Positions 1-8,395 of a DNA stretch of 64,000 nucleotides are shown here, in pieces (the stretch's first letter is position 1; the number at the start of each line of letters is the position of its first letter). The stretch covers positions 1 to 64,000 of the forward strand of contig NZ_JAHBGF010000015.1 in NCBI RefSeq assembly GCF_018390695.1. The letters run 5' to 3'. Both the position numbers and the translations under genes were made by a program. Below the pieces are notes generated by a model. It saw only the letters and a program-made list of their open reading frames with translations. It was not told where the DNA came from and made no database searches. This DNA comes from Ancylobacter sonchi. Its GTDB lineage: Bacteria; Pseudomonadota; Alphaproteobacteria; Rhizobiales; Xanthobacteraceae.

Positions 1-50
1 TCCTTCAGCACCGAGATGATCTGCTCCTCGCTGAAACGGCTGCGCCGCAT
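1..50 (-). mobile_element. IS3-family transposase OrfA, N-terminal fragment at window edge
   Basis: Read on the minus strand from the ATG at 50 to the window edge, the protein begins MRRSRFSEEQIISVLKE. This is the typical opening of OrfA of IS3-family elements, a helix-turn-helix protein that binds the element ends; it is joined to the OrfB integrase by programmed frameshifting. Only about 17 residues lie inside the window, so I cannot say whether the element is intact. The terminal inverted repeat should fall in roughly 50-140 but I could not define it. The element sits inside or beside the broken gene to its right. Confidence 0.75.
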
Positions 51-135
51 GGCCCTTCTCCTGATCGAAGGACCCAACTTATCCGTGGCAGAAATGCAGG
101 GGAGCACGTCAGCATCAGAAAATCGAAGAATCCTA

Positions 136-518
136 GTGATAGGATAATGGCCTGGTCGCTCGCCGTCGCGGATGATGGCAACGTTCCGGGCCGCGCGGGT
201 GGGTTCCTCTCCACGCTCAAACTTCTCGTCAAGCGTCCGCCGGACGATGCCGGGATCGGCGGCTTCAGCGTCGCGGACCTGCCGGGCCTCGTGGATCGCC
301 TTGCGGGTCAGGCCGAGGTCGGAAGCAGTAGGCTTGGCGCTCCCGTCTAAAACGCCTATCGCAGGGCGGCGGCCATCGCTCTGGCTCGCAATCTCGCCCC
401 GCTCCTGCGCGGCGTCGTATTCGTCGGCGAGCCGCCATTTCGCTTGCGCCTCGATATCGAGAGCGCCGGCCTGCGCGCGACGCGTGATGACGATGGAGCT
501 ATCCTGTGAACCGCCAAA
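136..518 (-). pseudogene. Broken gene fragment, plasmid/phage-associated conserved protein
   Basis: Translating the minus strand directly downstream of an in-frame TAA (519-521) gives a coherent protein stretch. It contains RLADEYDAAQERGEI, then DLGLTRKAIHEARQVRDAE and DPGIVRRTLDEKFERGEEP. I recognise this as the C-terminal half of a conserved hypothetical protein common on rhizobial plasmids and prophage-like islands. The N-terminal half is absent and no start codon precedes the fragment. The reading frame runs on into the IS3 fragment at 50. I read it as a gene truncated by rearrangement or by insertion of the IS. The function of the family is unknown to me. Confidence 0.55.
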
Positions 519-601
519 TTACTCAGATGATCACTCTGCCCCGTCCCCCCTAGGCGACGCCCACCTCTTTCAGCATCATAAGAGCAGCCTAGGGAATCAA
601 T

Positions 602-1264
602 ATGCCCATATCCACGACAATTGTTACTGCTGGTTCTGGTCCCACGATGGGACCACAGTTGGTCGGAATTGGCCGCTGCCCGCATTGCGGCATTGCCAAC
701 CCCTACTTCGTCAAGGTTTGGTCGAGTGACGGGCGAACCGCTCGCGCGGATGGTCAGCGCAGCTGGTACTGGGGTTGCTATAAATGCACTTCTTGCGGAA
801 GCATCGTCTCTGCTTATTCCGAAAAACTTCCTAACGAATTTATTATCCTAGACGTATTTCCTATTTCGAAATTGGCTCACGAAGACATACCACTGATAGC
901 AAGAACATTTCTTCAGCAAGCATACGATACACTTCACGCACCCGATGCCGCCGCAGTGATGGCAGGAAGTGCTGTCGATGCAATGCTAAAGGCAAAAGGT
1001 TTCACCGACGGCTCTCTATATACTCGCATTGATAGGGCACTTCAGGACAATGTCCTTACAAAAGGAATGGCCGATTGGGCACATAGCGTGCGTCTCGGCT
1101 CAAATCGTCCGAGACATGCTGACGCTGAAAAACCGCATGTCTCCGCCGCAGAAGCGCAGCAATCTGTTGATTTTGCCGAAGCCCTCGGCAACTTCCTTTT
1201 CGTCCTGACAGCTAGGATTGAACGCGGGATTGAGGCAGCAAAGACGGCCGAAGATAACACTTAA
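602..1264 (+). CDS. DUF4145 domain-containing protein with N-terminal zinc ribbon
   Basis: The 220-residue protein has a short zinc-ribbon at the N-terminus (C26-P-H-C29, then C59, C62, C65). It is followed by a helical DUF4145 domain at about 100-205, including the stretch LKAKGFTDGSLYTRI. DUF4145 proteins are often carried on mobile islands, sometimes next to restriction or other defence genes, but their biochemical role is not settled. The start is the ATG at 602 behind a weak purine-rich AGGGA. GC content is visibly lower than in the rest of the window, fitting its position inside the integrated element. The next gene starts 59 bases downstream in the same direction. Confidence 0.75.
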   Translation: MPISTTIVTAGSGPTMGPQLVGIGRCPHCGIANPYFVKVWSSDGRTARADGQRSWYWGCYKCTSCGSIVSAYSEKLPNEFIILDVFPISKLAHEDIPLIARTFLQQAYDTLHAPDAAAVMAGSAVDAMLKAKGFTDGSLYTRIDRALQDNVLTKGMADWAHSVRLGSNRPRHADAEKPHVSAAEAQQSVDFAEALGNFLFVLTARIERGIEAAKTAEDNT

Positions 1265-1323
1265 CCGCGTCGGCGAAGCGCCGCTTTCTTGGGCGCTTCA
1301 CACTCTCCGGAAGCACCTGATCC

Positions 1324-2178
1324 GTGGCTGTTGGCGACCCAAAAAAGCATCATTTTGTTCCCCAGATGCTGCTGCGACGGTTCGCGGATAGCGACGAACG
1401 GCTCTTCCACTATACCCGGCACAGGCCAGAGGTATGTCAGGTACATATTTCTTCGGCTTTCTTCCGCAACCACCTGTATGCAATGCCACCGGTCGATGGA
1501 GAACGTGACGTCACTCTTGAAAGGCAGTTTGCGGAACTGGAAAGCATTGTCGCACCTCTTCTCGATGAACTCCAAGCGCCCATCCTGACGGGCCAATACC
1601 CGAAGCTGAATCAAAATGCGCGCGAAGCCTTGTGCCTGTTCTTCTATCAGCAGTGGCGGCGGGTTCCCGACTTTCATGATGAGATCATGGGCATGGATGG
1701 TTGCGTTGCTGCCATTAGAGATGCCATCTCCCAGTTTGAAGTCGACTACCGGCCACTTTCTCCTGCCGAACGTGAAACGCTCCTAAATGCAGAAGCGACT
1801 AGACATTTCCGGCAGCGTGCGCGTGTTAACTCGTTGGGCTCCGCAAGCAAGAGGACGGTTGATGTTCTGTTCGATAAGGGACTCGTCTTCGGCCTGGCGC
1901 CACCGAGGAAATCTTTTATCATCGCTAGTCACCCCGTATTGAAAGTGATCCCATGGGGTGCATCAAACGAGTTAAATGATCCGAAGGTTGAGGCTTGGCT
2001 GCCAATCCACCCGAAGATCGTTATGGCCTTCGCTGGCACAAGGGATCGGCAAGCCGTCGTGCAGCTTCCTGACCGTGAAATCCGCCTTTATAATCTCGCG
2101 GTGGCGCGTCGTAGCACCGAATTCGCTTCAACATCACGCGAGCTTCTGGAATCAATTCGGCGCCATTGCCCTCGATAA
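1324..2178 (+). CDS. DUF4238 domain-containing protein
   Basis: The 284-residue product opens with VGDPKKHHFVPQMLLRRF. The KKHHFVPQ block near residues 7-14 is the signature start of the DUF4238 family. The family is widespread on genomic islands and occurs near antiphage genes, but no activity is established to my knowledge. Translation probably begins at the GTG at 1324, because that places the signature right at the N-terminus as in relatives. The gene lies between the DUF4145 and AlbA_2 genes, all on the plus strand with short gaps, so the three may be co-transcribed cargo of the element. Confidence 0.75.
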   Translation: MAVGDPKKHHFVPQMLLRRFADSDERLFHYTRHRPEVCQVHISSAFFRNHLYAMPPVDGERDVTLERQFAELESIVAPLLDELQAPILTGQYPKLNQNAREALCLFFYQQWRRVPDFHDEIMGMDGCVAAIRDAISQFEVDYRPLSPAERETLLNAEATRHFRQRARVNSLGSASKRTVDVLFDKGLVFGLAPPRKSFIIASHPVLKVIPWGASNELNDPKVEAWLPIHPKIVMAFAGTRDRQAVVQLPDREIRLYNLAVARRSTEFASTSRELLESIRRHCPR

Positions 2179-2221
2179 TTGGTTGAGACCTTAACTGTCT
2201 CCAAACAGGATCCAACTTTCG

Positions 2222-3364
2222 ATGATTGCGATGCGCCTGTCAGACGTGAAATTTTCGGATATTAAAGAATTAGTCGAACAGAAAGCACGTGAAAGCAGAA
2301 CACTTGAATTCAAACGCGAACTATCTATAGCGAAAGATAGCGATAAAAAAGAGTTTCTTGCCGACATTTCGTCCTTTGCTAACACGAACGGCGGAGACAT
2401 AATATACGGAATAACTGAGATAGATGGAGAAGCGATAGAACTTGCGAGCCTCGACGTCGCGGATAGAGATGCCAAGTCGTTACAGATAGAGCAGATTGTA
2501 CGAGGTGGCTTGGAGCCCAAGTTACCGCAATTCGAGCATCGTTGGATCGAAGGAGAGGGCTCTACCATATTCTTGGTGCTGCGCGTTGGGCGCAGCTTCC
2601 TGGCTCCCCACCGGGTCACGGTCAGCGATCATGCCAAGTTCTACGCTCGGCACGGAGCAGGAAAGTACGCCATGGATGTCAGTGAGCTTCGATTAGCTTT
2701 CGCCACCTCCGAGGCGATTAGCGAACGCATGCAACGCTTCTGTGAGCAGCGGCGGCGCCTCGTCGCTGACAATATCGCGGTGGTACCGATGAGATCGGGG
2801 GCAAAGATGGTGTGCCATTTTCTGCCACTATCAGCTTTTGGGCTACCAACCCAGATAGATCTGAAGAAAGCCAGCCGGCATCTTTTTCCACCAACGAGGA
2901 CAACCGGCTTCAACTCACGTCCGACCATCGATGGCTTAGCATGCTATGGAGGCGCAGAAGGTCACAGTGAATCAATATTTTCGTACTCTCTGGCCTTTCG
3001 ATCCGGAATACTAGAAGCCGTGGAAGTCGTGGGATCGGAATCTCAGAACGGACGCATGGTAATTGATGCATCATATACTGAAGAGAACATTGAACGGTGC
3101 CTTCGTATGTACGCCAAAATATCTAAGGAATGCGAAATAGGTGGCCCGGTATATCTTTCACTCAGCTTTATGGGAACCACCAATTATTCCCTTTACGTTC
3201 ATCACTGGGACGAGCAGCGCGCAGTACCATCGGTCCATCGCCCCGAATTAATTCTCCCCATTGTCGAGATTGAGGACATGAATGTCGACGCGACCACGGC
3301 CTTGAAGTCAACATTCGAGTTGGTATTCAACGCCTTCGGTCGGACACGTCCGACCGACAAATAG
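2222..3364 (+). CDS. AlbA_2 (Schlafen-type) putative DNA-binding protein
   Basis: The 380-residue protein has an AlbA_2 domain at about residues 12-160. The characteristic parts are TLEFKRELS near 28-36 and the block SFANTNGGDIIYGI at 51-64. AlbA_2 is related to the core of eukaryotic Schlafen proteins and is usually annotated as nucleic-acid binding; several bacterial defence proteins carry it. The rest (160-380) matches nothing I recognise. A second ATG lies three codons in and I cannot decide between them. Base composition is AT-richer than the chromosomal genes to the right. It converges with the integrase gene across a 167-base repeat-rich gap. Confidence 0.75.
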   Translation: MIAMRLSDVKFSDIKELVEQKARESRTLEFKRELSIAKDSDKKEFLADISSFANTNGGDIIYGITEIDGEAIELASLDVADRDAKSLQIEQIVRGGLEPKLPQFEHRWIEGEGSTIFLVLRVGRSFLAPHRVTVSDHAKFYARHGAGKYAMDVSELRLAFATSEAISERMQRFCEQRRRLVADNIAVVPMRSGAKMVCHFLPLSAFGLPTQIDLKKASRHLFPPTRTTGFNSRPTIDGLACYGGAEGHSESIFSYSLAFRSGILEAVEVVGSESQNGRMVIDASYTEENIERCLRMYAKISKECEIGGPVYLSLSFMGTTNYSLYVHHWDEQRAVPSVHRPELILPIVEIEDMNVDATTALKSTFELVFNAFGRTRPTDK

Positions 3365-3391
3365 CGCGTTTTCAGCATGCCAGACCAGTTT

Positions 3392-3503
3392 GTTCCCCTT
3401 GTTCCCCAGCCTACTCTGACTTGGGGAACAAGCCGGGGAACACCGAAAATCGTTGATACAGAACGGTTTGGCGAACCTGTTCCCCTTGTTCCCCACGTTC
3501 CCC
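3392..3503. repeat. Array of GTTCCCC heptamers with internal stem-loop
   Basis: Between the convergent AlbA_2 and integrase genes the heptamer GTTCCCC occurs five times (3392, 3401, 3479, 3488, 3497). The copies fall in two groups with an exact 9-base period. Two inverted copies, GGGGAAC, lie between the groups at 3423 and 3435. The arm CTTGTTCCCCA (3398-3408) pairs perfectly with 3422-3432 to form an 11-bp stem with a 13-base loop. The array could be integrase arm-type binding sites, a bidirectional terminator, or both. Confidence 0.7.
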
Positions 3504-3531
3504 ACCGAAACGATGTAGCCGAGAACGAAAA

Positions 3532-4779
3532 TCATTCTCCCGCGCGCGCCATATGCGCGAGGATGGCGTCAGACACCTTGTCGGCAGCGGCGACCAGAAC
3601 GCTATCGAGATGGTGGACGTATCGACTGGTGACGGTCGCGGCGGCATGACCGAGCAGCGCGGCGATGGTGCTTTCCGAGAACCCCAGGTCGCCAGCTGTG
3701 GAAGCATAGCTGTGCCGAAGGGTGTGAGCCGTGACACCCGCGAGGCCCGCCCGTTCAACGATGCGGGCGAGGCCGGCCGGAAGGGCGCCATAGAACTCCG
3801 CACCGCCGCGTGCCGCCGGCAGGACATAGGGGCAACCCGGCCGCTTTGTCATGTCCGCCAGCATATCGAATACGGCTCGGCCGGTGGGCCGCACGCTAGC
3901 ACCTTCCTTGGTGTCCTCCAGCCGCAGGCATTGCCCAGCCTCATCGACCTCAGACCATTTGAGCTTGGCAATCTCTCCGATGCGGCAGCCCGTCAGCGCG
4001 AGCAGCTTGACACCAGCGATCGCCTGTTCGATTTCCGTCTCGCTCGCGGCCTGGCGCAGCGCCTCTCCGAGCTTGCCGTATTCTGTGGGCGTCAGGCGTC
4101 GCTCCCGCCTCTTGTCGGCCGGGCGCTTCACGCCAGTGGCGGGATTGGTGTCAATTACCCCTTCCGACAGGGCGTAGCTGAGGATACCGCCGAGCAGGCC
4201 GGCCGTCCTGGCGGCCGTGCCGGCGCCCCCCTCTACAATGATCCTGCTGCGCGCTCTGCCGGTCTTCTGATCCACGGCGGTCTTTCCGGCCGCAACGTCG
4301 CGGATGAATTTAGCGATGTCGGACTTCGACAAATCGCGGACCAGCTTCTTGCCGAGTAGCGGCGTGATGTGAGCAGCGATCCTGCCGCGATCAACGTAGA
4401 GGGTAGTCGCCTTCTTTGCCCGCCCCCGCTTTCCCATGATCAGCCCGCGCTCGGCAGCCGCGAGATAGTTGTCACAAAGCTCCGAGACGGTGAGCGAATT
4501 GCGACGTGTCGTGTGCTCAAGTGCCGGATCTTCGCCCCGTACGGTCTCGCCCATGGTGGCAATAGCGAGCTTGCGGGCCTCCTCCGTGGTGATCTTGCCG
4601 TGCCGGCCGATCGTCATCCGTCGCCGGACACCGTCGGCGTTCCGATAATCGACGAAGTATGTCCGCCGGCCGGTGGGATGAATATAGACCCCGAAGCCAG
4701 GCAGATCGCTGCACCAGAGGGTGAACTGACGCTCGCGAGGCGCCGCGGTATCGACGATGGATTTGGTGAGCTTAGGCAC
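3532..4779 (-). CDS. Tyrosine-type integrase of the integrated element
   Basis: The 415-residue site-specific recombinase has a DUF4102 arm-binding N-terminus (residues 1-90), a SAM-like core-binding domain (about 95-215) and a C-terminal catalytic domain. The catalytic residues are visible: R266 in TGCRIGEI, K291, H352-x-x-R355 in HTLRHS, H378 in LLGH and the nucleophile Y387 in TSRYVHH. Integrases of this P4/XerC-like kind insert elements into the 3' end of tRNA genes. That fits the tRNA-Arg 3' fragment 176 bases upstream of its start. It reads away from that att site, towards the cargo. The gene looks intact, so excision may still be possible. Confidence 0.95.
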   Translation of the reverse strand: MPKLTKSIVDTAAPRERQFTLWCSDLPGFGVYIHPTGRRTYFVDYRNADGVRRRMTIGRHGKITTEEARKLAIATMGETVRGEDPALEHTTRRNSLTVSELCDNYLAAAERGLIMGKRGRAKKATTLYVDRGRIAAHITPLLGKKLVRDLSKSDIAKFIRDVAAGKTAVDQKTGRARSRIIVEGGAGTAARTAGLLGGILSYALSEGVIDTNPATGVKRPADKRRERRLTPTEYGKLGEALRQAASETEIEQAIAGVKLLALTGCRIGEIAKLKWSEVDEAGQCLRLEDTKEGASVRPTGRAVFDMLADMTKRPGCPYVLPAARGGAEFYGALPAGLARIVERAGLAGVTAHTLRHSYASTAGDLGFSESTIAALLGHAAATVTSRYVHHLDSVLVAAADKVSDAILAHMARAGE

Positions 4780-4932
4780 GTGGCGACCTTTGCCTTACAG
4801 AAAAAACTCACCAAATACTCACCACGAAATGCCCATCTCGGGAATATGCTCGCCATTTCGGGCGATCAGAACAAAGAATGAAAATCGTTTATTTTCATGA
4901 GCTTATATCTGCGAAGAAATCTCCGGCGATGA

Positions 4933-4946
4933 CGGGAAATTTCCCG
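4933..4946. other. Perfect 14-bp palindrome next to the att core
   Basis: The sequence CGGGAAATTTCCCG is a perfect inverted repeat ending nine bases before the tRNA-like att core. It lies upstream of the integrase gene. Possible roles are an operator of the integrase promoter or a binding site for a recombination directionality factor. Position alone suggests this. Confidence 0.5.
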
Positions 4947-4954
4947 ACCGAAAT

Positions 4955-5000
4955 CCTCCGAAGGCAAAGGTCGCACGTTCGAATCGTGCCGGGTGCGCCA
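4955..5000 (+). other. Attachment core: 3' part of tRNA-Arg(CCG)
   Basis: From 4956 to 5000 the sequence matches tRNA positions 32-76: anticodon loop CTCCGAA (anticodon CCG), the 3' anticodon stem, variable loop, a perfect T stem GCACG/CGTGC around TTCGAAT, a 3' acceptor strand and CCA. The 5' half of a tRNA is missing: 4951-4954 do not continue the anticodon stem. This is the pattern left when an element integrates in the anticodon loop and carries a replacement 3' end. The tRNA reads rightwards, so the element lies to the left and the intact tRNA-Arg should be at its far end, outside this window. Confidence 0.85.
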
Positions 5001-5513
5001 AATTTCCTAATGAAATCAATATATTAAGCGGTTACACACCCCTTCCGAATCTCAGTGACCTCTGCCCGCGGAAGCAATGCCTCGCTTTGTATGCGCGACG
5101 GAAAAGGGACGCCGGACGCGTTCCTGCGGGATTCGGGAACGCTCCGGAGCCATTCCTGGCGAAAGCATTCCGGCTTGAGACATAGCCAATCCATCTAGCG
5201 CTGCGCACGGAGGCAACTCTCATCGTGACTGGTGCACATCAATTTCCGACAGGTGTCCGCAAGAGCTCTTGTCCGCAGGTGACCCATTGCAGATGTCGGC
5301 TAGGTCCGTTCCTCATGGGTTGGCATGCGCGGCATGCCGGTTTACCCACGCCCGACGAGCCGCCGGTGTAGGAGGCGCACACGCTGCATTAGCCTTGGCG
5401 CAACGAAAAGGCGTTCAGTCTCGCGGTTGATTGTCGAGCAACGAATCGCCAAGGTGAGCGTTGTCTAACGATGGGCAACATGGCACATCGCTCAAATTTG
5501 GAAGGTATCGTCG
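5001..5513. other. Intergenic region without recognised gene
   Basis: No convincing coding sequence, RNA gene or repeat was seen in these 513 bases, which begin immediately after the attachment core. The only pattern noted is a short inverted repeat, GCATGC-GCG-GCATGC, near 5323-5337. Base composition is intermediate, and both strands are broken by stops. Confidence 0.5.
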
Positions 5514-5948
5514 ATGAAAATCTTGTCGGTACTAAGGGTTGGGCTCCTCGCATTGGCAGCGCTCATCGGCGCCGTATCGATGGCGAGCGCCGCTGACGGC
5601 TCAATCAGCATCCGTATCTTGAAGGCCGGGTTCGTGGTCGGCGGATCAGCCGGAGACGGCGTGCTGACGTTTCAGGGCCGCAAGTATCCGCTCTCCGTCG
5701 GGGGGCTGAGTTATGGCTTCACCTTCGGCGCTTCAGAGACACGACTTCATGGACGGGTCAAAAATATTCGACGTCCGTCTGACGTTTCTGGGGTCTATGC
5801 CCAGGGCGGTGCTGGCGCCGCGCTCGGAAAGGGGGCGCAAGTCGTCATCCTAACGAACCAGAACGGCGCCGTTTTGGAGCTAAGCGGCGAGCAAAAGGGC
5901 GTAATCGTCAGCCTTGATTTGAGCGGACTTGCTTTGTCGCTGAAGTGA
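5514..5948 (+). CDS. Small exported protein, possibly EipA/DUF1134-like
   Basis: The 144-residue protein has a clear Sec signal peptide: K2, a hydrophobic stretch at 5-25 and a probable cleavage after A26 in the ASA-AD context. The mature part is rich in beta-prone residues and glycine. Its end, with LTNQNGAVLEL and GVIVSLDLSGL, recalls the C-terminus of the DUF1134/EipA family of periplasmic proteins from alphaproteobacteria. That likeness is weak and based on reading only. The start has an AAGGT purine stretch nine bases upstream. It stands alone between the att site and an AT-rich gap. Confidence 0.6.
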   Translation: MKILSVLRVGLLALAALIGAVSMASAADGSISIRILKAGFVVGGSAGDGVLTFQGRKYPLSVGGLSYGFTFGASETRLHGRVKNIRRPSDVSGVYAQGGAGAALGKGAQVVILTNQNGAVLELSGEQKGVIVSLDLSGLALSLK

Positions 5949-6089
5949 GGAATTCCGCGGAGTATCGGCGCCCGCGATGAACGTCGCCCACGCGCTCATC
6001 AGCCCCGGCGGCATCGCCCGCCGGTTCGGCTTTCATGAGCGCGCGCTGCGCCTGATGGCGAGAAATACCGGCGCGAGCAGGTAACCGCC

Positions 6090-6132
6090 CACCGCGACGA
6101 TCTGCTTTTCCGTGAAGCGACCGCGCCTTGTG
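6090..6132 (-). pseudogene. Possible relic of an IS3 OrfA N-terminus
   Basis: On the minus strand one frame reads RRGRFTEKQIVAV, which resembles the start of IS3-family OrfA (compare the fragment at 1-50). No start codon precedes it and the similarity stops after 13 residues. It may be a decayed transposase end, or chance. The rest of the gap 5949-6400 shows no gene; it becomes AT-rich after 6230. Confidence 0.3.
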
Positions 6133-6323
6133 GCCCAGTCCTCTCAATGGACCAGGACGCGCGTCAAACTGGGATATCTCACGCGGGCGACATCACAAGC
6201 ATGGATGAATCTACCGGATTTTGCACGCCCATCAGCGAACCTTCACGAAATCCATCGATATGAGAATGATATAATTTCAATGCTCCGCATAGACAAAGAA
6301 AAAAATAATAACTTAAAGCAATG

Positions 6324-6353
6324 ATGAATTGGATCTATATAGATCCAATTCAT
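6324..6353. terminator. Perfect 30-bp palindrome downstream of mdoH
   Basis: ATGAATTGGATCTAT is followed directly by its exact reverse complement, making a 30-bp perfect palindrome in AT-rich DNA. It lies 48 bases past the end of mdoH on the minus strand, and a T-rich run follows about 13-30 bases later in that direction. It could fold as a transcription terminator, although the spacing of the T-run is unusual. A palindromic operator is the alternative. Confidence 0.55.
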
Positions 6354-6400
6354 AAATTTTCAAAATTCAACGCCAGCGCATCCTCCAGAATTTTTAACTT

Positions 6401-8248
6401 CTACGGCGCCAGGTTCTTCGGAGGACCGCCCATTGCGAATGCGTAACGCTGGGCATCGAGCAAGACCAGGCTCGATGTAGGCAGGACCTCTTCCGGCGTT
6501 GAACACAAACCCCACCAGCTCAGTCGACGCCCAACGGCTTGTTCGGAGGTCAGTACTGCGAAGGGCACCGCGCCGAGGAGACTGACCAGCAATGGCCAGG
6601 CCCAGATGAGTGCGAGTGGCGCGAAGGCGTAGAGGACACCGCCGATCAGCACTCCCGACAGGAGTTGTGGCCACAACCCGCCGAAGGCGGTGCGCCACGA
6701 CAACCGCTTGGCGTCACGCGCCTGAGCCTCCCATTTCACCGTCCGGCCGAAGACAATGCCGACCATGAAGATCGCGATCCTGAAGGCGATCACGGGGCCG
6801 AGCAGCACGGAAAACAGAAACTCGAGCAATGCTCCGCCAATCAGCCTGCCCGTACCGCCATAGCGCTGCCGTTCCCCGGGGCGCAGCAGCACGTCGAGAA
6901 GGCCGGCGATTTTCGGGGCAAGGCTCATGAGGAAGGTGAGAATGAACAGCGTCAGCCCAAGCCCGGTGGGGAACGGCACGTCGGTCGACTCGGGGTCGAA
7001 TACCTTCAGTGTCGCAAGGATCATGAACAGGGCCCAGGCGAACGCACCGACATACATCAGGATCGCCCAGGCGATCTGAATGCGGCTCATCGGCTTGAGG
7101 CCAGGCATGGCGAGCAGGCGCCAGTACTGCATGTTGCCCTGGCACCAGCGCAGGTCGCGCCGTGTGAACTCGGCCAGATGCGGCGGGTTCTCCTCGTAGC
7201 TGTCGGTCTCCTCCGGCAGCACGCGAACCTCATAGCCGGCGCGGCGCATCAACACCGCCTCGATCTGGTCGTGAGAGAGCACATGGCCGGCGAGCGGGCC
7301 CTTGCCCGGCAATGTGGGAAGCTCGCAGAAGGCCTTGAACGGCGCGATGCGGATCACCGCATTGTGCCCCCAATAGGGACCGCAATCCCCTGCCCACCAC
7401 GAAGCACCCATAGTGTAGGATCGCATGCCGTGGCGCATGCCGAACTGGAAAATGCGCGCGAACGGCGAAGCAGCCGGCATGCCGACCACCAAGCTCTGCA
7501 GGATGCCGAGCATGGGGTTCGCCTGCATGATACGCACCATGCGCAGCAGGCTCGCCGCGCCGAGAAAACTATCGGCGTCGAGCACCAGCATCAGATCGTG
7601 GTCATCGCCCCAACGGTCGAGGAAATCGCGGATATTGCCGGCCTTGAACCCGACATTGTCGTTCCGGCGGCGATAATGGATCCTCGCCGAGAGGCCGAGC
7701 TCGCCGCGCCACGCCTGGAAGACGACTTCCTCGGCCAAGGCAATGTCAGCCTCGGTGGTATCGGACAGCACGAACCAACGGAAGTGATCGCCCATGCCGG
7801 TGGGTTCAAGATCCGCGTACATGGCCCGCAGGCGGGCGAAGGCCCGTTCGGGATCCTCGTTGCGCAACACCATCACCACCGCCACCCGCGTGACGATCGG
7901 GGCGGTGTCGGGGGCTTTTCCCGCATAGGGATAGACCGATCGTCGGGCGTCGCCCGGTCCATGGAGCAGCCACAGGCCGATCACTGCGTTCCAGAATCCG
8001 AGGATGGCCCATGGCGTCGAGAGGCAGAAGGCCAGAAGCAGCAATCCGTCCAGAAATGTGAAGCCGCCATGCGCGAGAAGATAGGCGAACAGCGCGACCA
8101 GCCCCGCATAGGTCCCGACATTGAGCATCAGGACCAGCACCCGGCGGCGGCGCAACTGGCGCAGCGACTGCACGCCCGTCGGGGTTCGCCCTTCCACGGG
8201 GTCGGCGGTCGCGAGGATGCCCTGTGCGGTCGTTTCGTCCAGTCCCAT
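6401..8248 (-). CDS. mdoH: Glucans biosynthesis glucosyltransferase H
   Basis: The 615-residue inner-membrane protein is a family-2 glycosyltransferase that polymerises the glucose backbone of osmoregulated periplasmic glucans and exports it across the inner membrane. Two membrane segments lie near 38-60 and 66-95. The cytoplasmic catalytic part runs from about 120 to 380, with the DAD metal motif at 224-226, the acceptor-site HD of SHDQIEA near 326 and the QGNMQYW form of the QxxRW motif at 370-376. Further membrane helices follow to the end. It is shorter at its N-terminus than the E. coli protein (about 850 residues). The usual partner opgG is not adjacent in this window. Confidence 0.93.
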   Translation of the reverse strand: MGLDETTAQGILATADPVEGRTPTGVQSLRQLRRRRVLVLMLNVGTYAGLVALFAYLLAHGGFTFLDGLLLLAFCLSTPWAILGFWNAVIGLWLLHGPGDARRSVYPYAGKAPDTAPIVTRVAVVMVLRNEDPERAFARLRAMYADLEPTGMGDHFRWFVLSDTTEADIALAEEVVFQAWRGELGLSARIHYRRRNDNVGFKAGNIRDFLDRWGDDHDLMLVLDADSFLGAASLLRMVRIMQANPMLGILQSLVVGMPAASPFARIFQFGMRHGMRSYTMGASWWAGDCGPYWGHNAVIRIAPFKAFCELPTLPGKGPLAGHVLSHDQIEAVLMRRAGYEVRVLPEETDSYEENPPHLAEFTRRDLRWCQGNMQYWRLLAMPGLKPMSRIQIAWAILMYVGAFAWALFMILATLKVFDPESTDVPFPTGLGLTLFILTFLMSLAPKIAGLLDVLLRPGERQRYGGTGRLIGGALLEFLFSVLLGPVIAFRIAIFMVGIVFGRTVKWEAQARDAKRLSWRTAFGGLWPQLLSGVLIGGVLYAFAPLALIWAWPLLVSLLGAVPFAVLTSEQAVGRRLSWWGLCSTPEEVLPTSSLVLLDAQRYAFAMGGPPKNLAP

Positions 8249-8395
8249 GGCGTTGCCCTACCCCGTGCCGCCCACGCGCTCCGTGACGCACACCTCGGCT
8301 TGTCGCAGCCTGAGCTGAGCGGTTCACGCTTTTTGGATCAAAGAGCAGCTCGATGCTGTTAAGGAAATCGTGAAGCGACGAGAAATGCCTCGAAC

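Noticed and set aside
6539-8362. Plus-strand open frame of about 600 codons opposite mdoH
   Set aside because: Rich in His, Glu and Arg from antisense codons of mdoH; the minus strand has the glycosyltransferase motifs.
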